Source: Bremia lactucae
Taxonomy: Eukaryota > Oomycota > Peronosporomycetes > Peronosporales > Peronosporaceae
Direction of reading: 5' to 3'
Assembly: GCF_004359215.1 (NCBI RefSeq)
Contig: NC_090613.1
Location: 3,156,139 to 3,169,259, forward strand
DNA: 13,121 nt
Both the position numbers and the translations under genes were made by a program. Below are positions 7,495-13,121 of the stretch, one piece after another; positions within the stretch are counted from its first letter, which is position 1; each line of letters begins with the position of its first letter. The notes below the pieces were generated by a model. That model saw only the letters and a program-made list of their open reading frames with translations, made no database searches and was not told where the DNA came from.

Positions 7495-10400
7495 TCATCC
7501 AGCCACTGCATCCATTACATGATTTTCCTTAATTATGTTTAACCGCATACTGACATCAATCGTCGATATGTACAACGCTATGTCTCCTTCGTCGGGTAAA
7601 ACTTGAAGCAAATCTTCGGGAGTGAGCGTTGAGCTTAAATGGTGGAGAATGCTTCTTAATACTGCGTTTTCATGCGCAGGATCGTTTTCAGTCTATAGAC
7701 AATATCAAAAGTCAGTGAATCTCATGAATGCACATCATTCGTTTTTGTTCGATAACACTCGGATAACTGATACCTTTGTGAACAAGCAAGAACAGATGCT
7801 GATTAAGTAGCGCCATTCAACCAATGTGTTACAAAATGTCTTGCCATACGGCAGAAACAAATTTCTACAGTCCTCACGCTGTGCAAGAAGCTTCAAAGCA
7901 TCCTCCGTACTGGTAAGCCCATCACAACAGTATTATTTAAAATTAGAAATACATGACATCAAAGTGACGTACCGCGATGCGCGAGGCAAGGAGAGGAGTA
8001 CAACAATGACAGCCAAGTTGTTCTCAAGATTCCATTGCATTGGTTCAAAACCCTCGCTAGCGTTGTTCTCGTATTCCGTTAGCATTTGCTGAGGACAGAT
8101 CAAGTCATTCTGGTATAGCAGTCCCAGAGTCTGATTGTAGAGGTTCTCAAGAATTCTGCGAAGCCTTGAGGATTTCGGCAGACAGTGGATCTTAACGTAG
8201 TCTTGCACCCAGCTGGGAAGCATGATACAAGCGACTGGTTCCAAACTTATTGTCTCAAATAGATCACACAAGGTAGTCTCCACACAACGGTCCTTATCAT
8301 ACGTCTCCGAATCGCTTAAGCACGAGCACAACCTGATACACAGACGCATCATCTCCGCAGCCAAGGCTGCCTTGGCATGTTGCAAATCTTTTTCATCGTC
8401 TTGTATTTCCTCCTTCAAAGACAATGGCTCAAGCGTCGAAAACATTTGAAGTACAAATGCCAGAAAGCGGAGTACGAGAACTTGGTCAGGGACAAAGTGT
8501 ACAGATATTCGATCCACATCTACCAACGCGACTGATTCGCTCGTAGCAATTCTCTTTGCTGACGGCATAGCGGCCTCACCAATGGTACTTAGGCAAAACA
8601 ATATCGCGGATCGAACAGTTTCTTGACGGCTGATCGCGTTCTTAAAAATCTGTTCTAGGATATTTAAATATCTTGACGGGGCCTTTGTTCGTAATGCATC
8701 GGTTAACTCGGAGCTCGAAATGCGTCCAGTTACATTCAATGAATTCTTCTCATTCGCAACGGAAGTCGTAATCTCTTGAATTAACAGCTCTGGATGCTCC
8801 ACTGCTAATTGCGTCAGTGCATCGACATGATTCTCGAGCAACTCGTCTACCAAAGCCAACAATGATGAATGAGAACACTTTAGAGTTCTATCATTGCCTG
8901 ACATTAATTTTCCTAATTCTGTTTCGAAAGTTTTCAAGGCAATTGCACGCATCATTAATACAAGCCGCGCCGTTTCAACGACGACGCTATGACTAGCAGA
9001 CTCGTCCAACTTATCGAGAGCAAATTCTATGTCGTTCAGAGTCCACGTTAACGACGAATCAACAATCAATCTCGACAGTTGTTCGGGAAAATATTTGCCA
9101 TAGTGCATCAACACAATTCTCGTAAATTTGGGATCTACGGCGCTTTTATCTTGAAAATGCTGTGGAGTACAAATGGCTGCAAGTGATCGAGGAGGTAGAA
9201 ATACAAATGCCTCGAGATACTTTCCAGTCGCTTGAATCACTTCAGATCGATCTACTGTTCCAACTATTATTTGAAGTCGCTGCATGACTTTAGTTGACGA
9301 AACATTTGAGGCAACAAATAAAAGCGCAGCCCGCTCCAAATTACGATGGGGTTCCGACATGAAAATTTCTGCTAAATCTGCTGCACATTTTCGTGCAAGT
9401 TGATCGTACAACTTTGTATCAAGCTCAAGAGCCAACTTTTCCTTGCGATCGGATATTGAAGCTGTCACTTCCTTACCAGCAACGTCATTATTCACGGCAA
9501 TACGAAGCAAATCAAAGCCCACGTCAGCACGGTAGCGATATAATGAGAATAAACTGAGCAATAGATCAATTTGAAATGGTTTCATGATGCCATGAGTTGA
9601 CAGCAAACCCTGATGCACATAGGAATAAATCAGCGATGGTGGCCTTTGCTGAAAAATCAAAATTTTGCGTTGGGATAAATCGTTTTGACCGGTTAAAGCT
9701 CGACGTAATTCAAATTCGTTCTCGGGTAGTTGCTCAGCTGCGGAGAGACTGGCTAGATGCATAATTTCATTTGGTCTTTGAGATGTCAAAGATGCCACTT
9801 GTGGTAACAATATCACATACGAGTCTAGTGCAACAAGCTGCGATACTGGATACGGAAGAGGATGGATACAAAGGAGCTGCGGTTGCGATGGCTGGGGAAC
9901 AAGGGACTCTTTCAAAGCACGACTGGCTGCGACGTAGTGACATGGACTCCATATAGACCATACTTGTAGTCCAGACAGCGTGGCAACAAACAAGAAAGAG
10001 CTATTTGCTGTGATGCTCGTAACTAATGATGTTAAATTGTAGTGCATAACTACTCGTCCAGACTCAGATTTGCCATTCAAGTCGTCCTCAATTTCATCAC
10101 CATTTGAAAACCAATCTCGTTCTTGTCCTTTTGCCACATTAATTGGCGTGTGATTCCCTCTTGAACTCATTTGCTCGCCCTTGCCCAGCACTTTTTTGGC
10201 CATTTTCGTCCTTGTGGAATCAACTTGTTCCGATAAAAAGTAGTACAGAAATGCATGTTGCTCCGTCGCGACCAGCAAACGTGTATAACCTCTCGTCTCA
10301 ACACACACGCGATTGTCAATTGTTTCAGGGAGGAACTTTAAAAATCGAATACTGTGGTTTGGCGGCAAATAGCGTTGCAGCAGTACGATTACGTCATCTT

Positions 10401-11379
10401 CTTTAATGAAATACGACATGGCTTCATTCGTACGAATGTCTTGGCTTTTGACTAAACCTGCGAGATTCCATATTTCCTGTTGGGCCTCGTTTCGACCAAG
10501 TACCATGGGAAGTTGTTCTTGCTCCTCAAAATCCTGTTGTTCCTCTTGTTCACGCTTCGTGTCAGCTTCCACTGTGCTGTACGGCGAGCAAGACACGGGT
10601 ATCTCTACAAATGCATCGAAGTCGTCAAGATTTGAAATCGTTACACACTGGGTTGAATCTGCGGGTACGGTGTCGCCGCCGTCGTGTTTGCCACTCCACT
10701 TTTCTAGCGTCGTGGTTTTATCGAGCCCTCTATCGACTGTAGAATTTGCAGTTTCCTCGTTATTTGAGCTTCGAACGTGAAGTTTCATGACCCGAACTTC
10801 GGTTTGTGATGCATAGGCCACATAGACGCCATGGATTGCTACAAACTCGACCTGCAGGAATGAGTGCTGTTGCGCCATGTCGACTTTAAGCTCCATTACG
10901 TGCTCGAAGAAGCCGTGGCTACACTGCCAAATATTAAGCACTGTGCCCATAGCCACAAGAACACGACCCGTGAAACTGCAGACTGCTACGCAATCGGCTT
11001 TGCGATTTGATGAAGGGCTCTCTAGCCTGCCTAATGGCAGTGTGTAGCCGCGCACCATTGTGCGCTCTCGCCAATCGTGGTAAACACAGAGAAAAGTCTC
11101 AACATCTTCGTCGTCATTCTCGTTTCCTTTACAATCGCTCTCTAAGGTCACCAAACTGTCGGAGAAGCTCGTGTAATGCAGCGTGTACACGTGACCATGA
11201 ATGGTGGCAAACTCATGCAGGAGCGCCGAGCACGAGGCAGCATAAACGCGAATAAGACCCTCGCGACCGCTCGCCACGGCAAAGATGCCGTCTGAAGTTG
11301 TACGCGAAGCGCTTGCAAGTGTCTGCGACTCGTCCGCCGGCACCCCCACAGCTAGTGACTGCACAAACAACGACTCCAT
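7495..11379 (-). CDS. HPS3: HPS3-like protein, putative BLOC-2 subunit, three exons
   Basis: One long exon (11379-7973) is followed by two short ones (7909-7774, 7692-7495), with introns of 63 and 81 nt, giving 1246 aa; human HPS3 is about 1000. The first 500 residues are beta-rich like the HPS3 propeller: YHDWRERT at 100-107 (human has YVNWRNKR) and VYVAYASQTEVRVMKLH near 185-201. An acidic Gln/Glu-rich insert sits at about 274-291. The remainder is helical solenoid. The short exons carry the best evidence: residues CRNLFLPYG...LVEWRYLI align with the human CPEAVIPYA...WWKKLL, and SSTLTPEDLLQVLPDEGD aligns with its KDFMNVLPEDG near the end. HPS3 works with HPS5 and HPS6 in BLOC-2, directing endosomal cargo to lysosome-related organelles; the target organelle here is unknown. 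ATG 11379 is the first in frame. Stopping at 7933 would be read-through of intron 1. Confidence 0.75.
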
Positions 11380-12468
11380 CTTGAGCTCCTACCAGATAGA
11401 TCAGGCACTAAACTTTGCTAGTGCTTGTATAATCGGCATAGAGAGGAGTTTTCTTTCTTACTAGAGCCATTTGATATTTTACCCACATCTCGGAAATCGA
11501 GTGCCATTAATTTTTGGTCACTTAAAACAAACAGAGCCTTCGAGTGCTCGGCTAGCATACCGATTCATCACTCACAAATTATCGTTTTATTTTTAAAGTG
11601 TTGGTCAATCGACTAAAGAAGTCTTTTAAGCACAGGCAAAAATAATGTATGAAACTGCTGCTGTGAAAAATTGCTCGCGATATTGACGGCTGTAATTTCT
11701 CGGACCATAATTTAAAATATACGTACAAAGTTAATACCTGCAGTTGTTATTTAAGGATCGGCGTAGAAAAAAATACAGCGACTTGATTGCGAAGTCCTCC
11801 ATCTGTTAACCTATTCTTCAAAATCTAATAGCCTCCGCTAACTTCTAGAATTTGACGTCCGCAGTCGTTGTATTGTATTTAGCTAGTTACTAACTTTATA
11901 TTAATAACTAATAACTAATTTAAACTTATAACAAAAATTATATACGTTATAAGAGGTAAGACTGTACATCATACTTAATTATAAAAAATATCCGGATATA
12001 TTTACAGTGGCTGCTAAAGACGGGTTTAAAGTAAACCAATACTTATTTATATATAAGAAAGCTATAATAACGCTGCATATATAGCTAAAGTGCGACGAAG
12101 CAGAGTAATATCAGCATCTAAGAACAGAGCTGTACAATAGGTTAGGGTTTTTATGTTCCGCATACTTAGCACGTACCGTAGACCTGTCGAAACATCTGAT
12201 TCTGCGCATTGAAAAAGCGTAGACGATTCGAAATTGTACCTTATTCATAATTAAGCTTCAAATGTAAAAGTTACTCAGTACACTGTCAGATGAAGCGACA
12301 GGTCTTACGGTGGAAAGATTCCTGCAAACAATAATGATCTGGATGCTCAGGTGACGCGCCACGATAAAGTTAAGGCACAGCTATTCTTAATGCTGAGGGC
12401 AATTCTGTGCAAGCATGCTTGAAGATCTACATTATTTTCTTGTGGCGTAAACTTCTCTACTGATCAGA
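11380..12468. other. AT-rich intergenic region without a supported gene
   Basis: It should contain the HPS3-like promoter next to 11380, but no TATA or initiator stands out. The centre (11880-12080) is very AT-rich, with AATAACT repeats at 11902-11917 and an inverted repeat CTTATAAC (11925-11932) / GTTATAAG (11946-11953). No open frame on either strand has recognisable features. Confidence 0.6.
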
Positions 12469-12732
12469 TTATTTATCTTTACGAATCTTTCTCTGCAACA
12501 AAAACATTGTATTGGGTTGCTTTTTAACAACTGCATAAAAATGGAATATAGCGGCAAACTGATGCTTGCTCGCACTATCTCGAGTCCACTGAGAGAAATC
12601 AAGCACGTTGTGCGGCGCCAGCAGTCGAGTGGAAGATATCTTGTGAAATCTTTGGAGAAGCTCCACTTTCTTTAAGATATATTGCCTCTCTGCCTTATCA
12701 GATATCAGACGTGCACATTTAAAGCTGCACAA
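12469..12732 (-). other. Unassigned open reading frame, possible orphan exon
   Basis: An 87-codon open frame that starts only at a non-ATG codon, with a composition (KKVELLQRFHKISSTRLLAP, FLLQRKIRKDK) that looks more protein-like than its surroundings. A possible splice acceptor (GCGCTAATTGTGCAG) lies just upstream of it on the minus strand, so it could be the last exon of a gene whose other exons I cannot find. No family is recognised. It could equally be chance or a decayed fragment. Confidence 0.2.
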
Positions 12733-13121
12733 TTAGCGCTTTCTTCTGTCTACGACCATTCTTTTTTTTTAGTCAAGCCATGTTGAAAAAAATGCATCTG
12801 TAGCAGTTACAGCTACATGATTGGCGAAAATTGTCGAAGCTGCTGCTTATGTCGCGCACAATCTGAGAAAGATTTGATGCACCCTCAAAATAAGATCCGG
12901 TTTCGATTTCCATGTGTATGTTGACGGCAAGGATCGTGGTGAACCCTTAACCCATGTCACGCTCGTTGTGGGTGGCTGTTAAATCCAGTACGCCAGTGCG
13001 TACGTCAGCTCCTAAACGGTCCGATACGATAACCGTTACCGCGGCAATCCGAGAAAAAACTCCTAATTTGTCACTTTAATACTAGCGCGATTTTACAACG
13101 GCAGCGTCCTTTAAAACTTCT
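12733..13121. other. No supported gene
   Basis: A small perfect inverted repeat TGTAGC-AGTTACA-GCTACA lies near 12797-12816. On the plus strand, a short open stretch ending at 12982 (HVYVDGKDRGEPLTHVTLVV) reads like coding sequence but has no start, splice partner or recognised family. Confidence 0.4.

Noticed and set aside
7622..8449. Plus-strand frames of 62-88 codons
   Set aside because: They are antisense to HPS3-like exons that carry family motifs.
9767..11255. Frames of 61-124 codons on both strands inside the HPS3-like gene
   Set aside because: Shadows of the 3.4-kb exon, with no motifs.
1..13121. CRISPR arrays, bacterial operons, rRNA, secreted RxLR or Crinkler effectors
   Set aside because: No spaced direct repeats, no rRNA-like blocks, spliced eukaryotic genes throughout, and no signal peptide followed by an RxLR or LFLAK motif. 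tRNA genes were not seen, but a covariance search was not possible.

Overview
The window looks like nuclear DNA from an oomycete, most likely a downy mildew or Phytophthora relative (Peronosporales). The reasons are the eukaryotic gene content, introns that are nearly all 43-81 nt with GT-AG ends, very tight gene spacing in the middle, and AT-rich, gene-poor or repetitive flanks. The lineage is inferred from overall character; no database search was possible.

Layout. (1) 1-617 is a repetitive, hairpin-rich element: seven short inverted repeats followed by a 76-bp, near-perfect inverted repeat around a 148-bp spacer. Its left end resembles a polypurine tract followed by an LTR start. (2) 618-1615 is AT-rich with no supported gene. 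(3) 1616-2801 (-) is a four-exon FYVE-SYLF gene that is invisible in any single reading frame. (4) 2872-3829 (-) is a three-exon TADA1/Ada1-like SAGA subunit gene. (5) About 4109-5025 (+) is a multi-exon LSM11-like Sm-domain gene with an apparent one-base frameshift in a G run. (6) 5261-5968 (+) is a four-exon C9orf85/DUF2039 zinc-ribbon gene. (7) 6018-7473 (+) is a four-exon MscS-like mechanosensitive channel gene starting 49 bp after the previous stop. (8) 7495-11379 (-) is a large HPS3-like (BLOC-2) gene convergent with the channel gene, with only 21 bp between the stop codons. (9) 11380-13121 is AT-rich with no convincing gene.

The genes do not form one pathway. Two encode putative endomembrane trafficking factors (FYVE-SYLF, HPS3), two encode nuclear gene-expression factors (TADA1-like, LSM11-like), one a membrane channel and one a conserved zinc protein of unknown role. 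Exon models were built by hand by asking where splice phase and family motifs agree. Family assignments rest on remembered motifs, not on searches.
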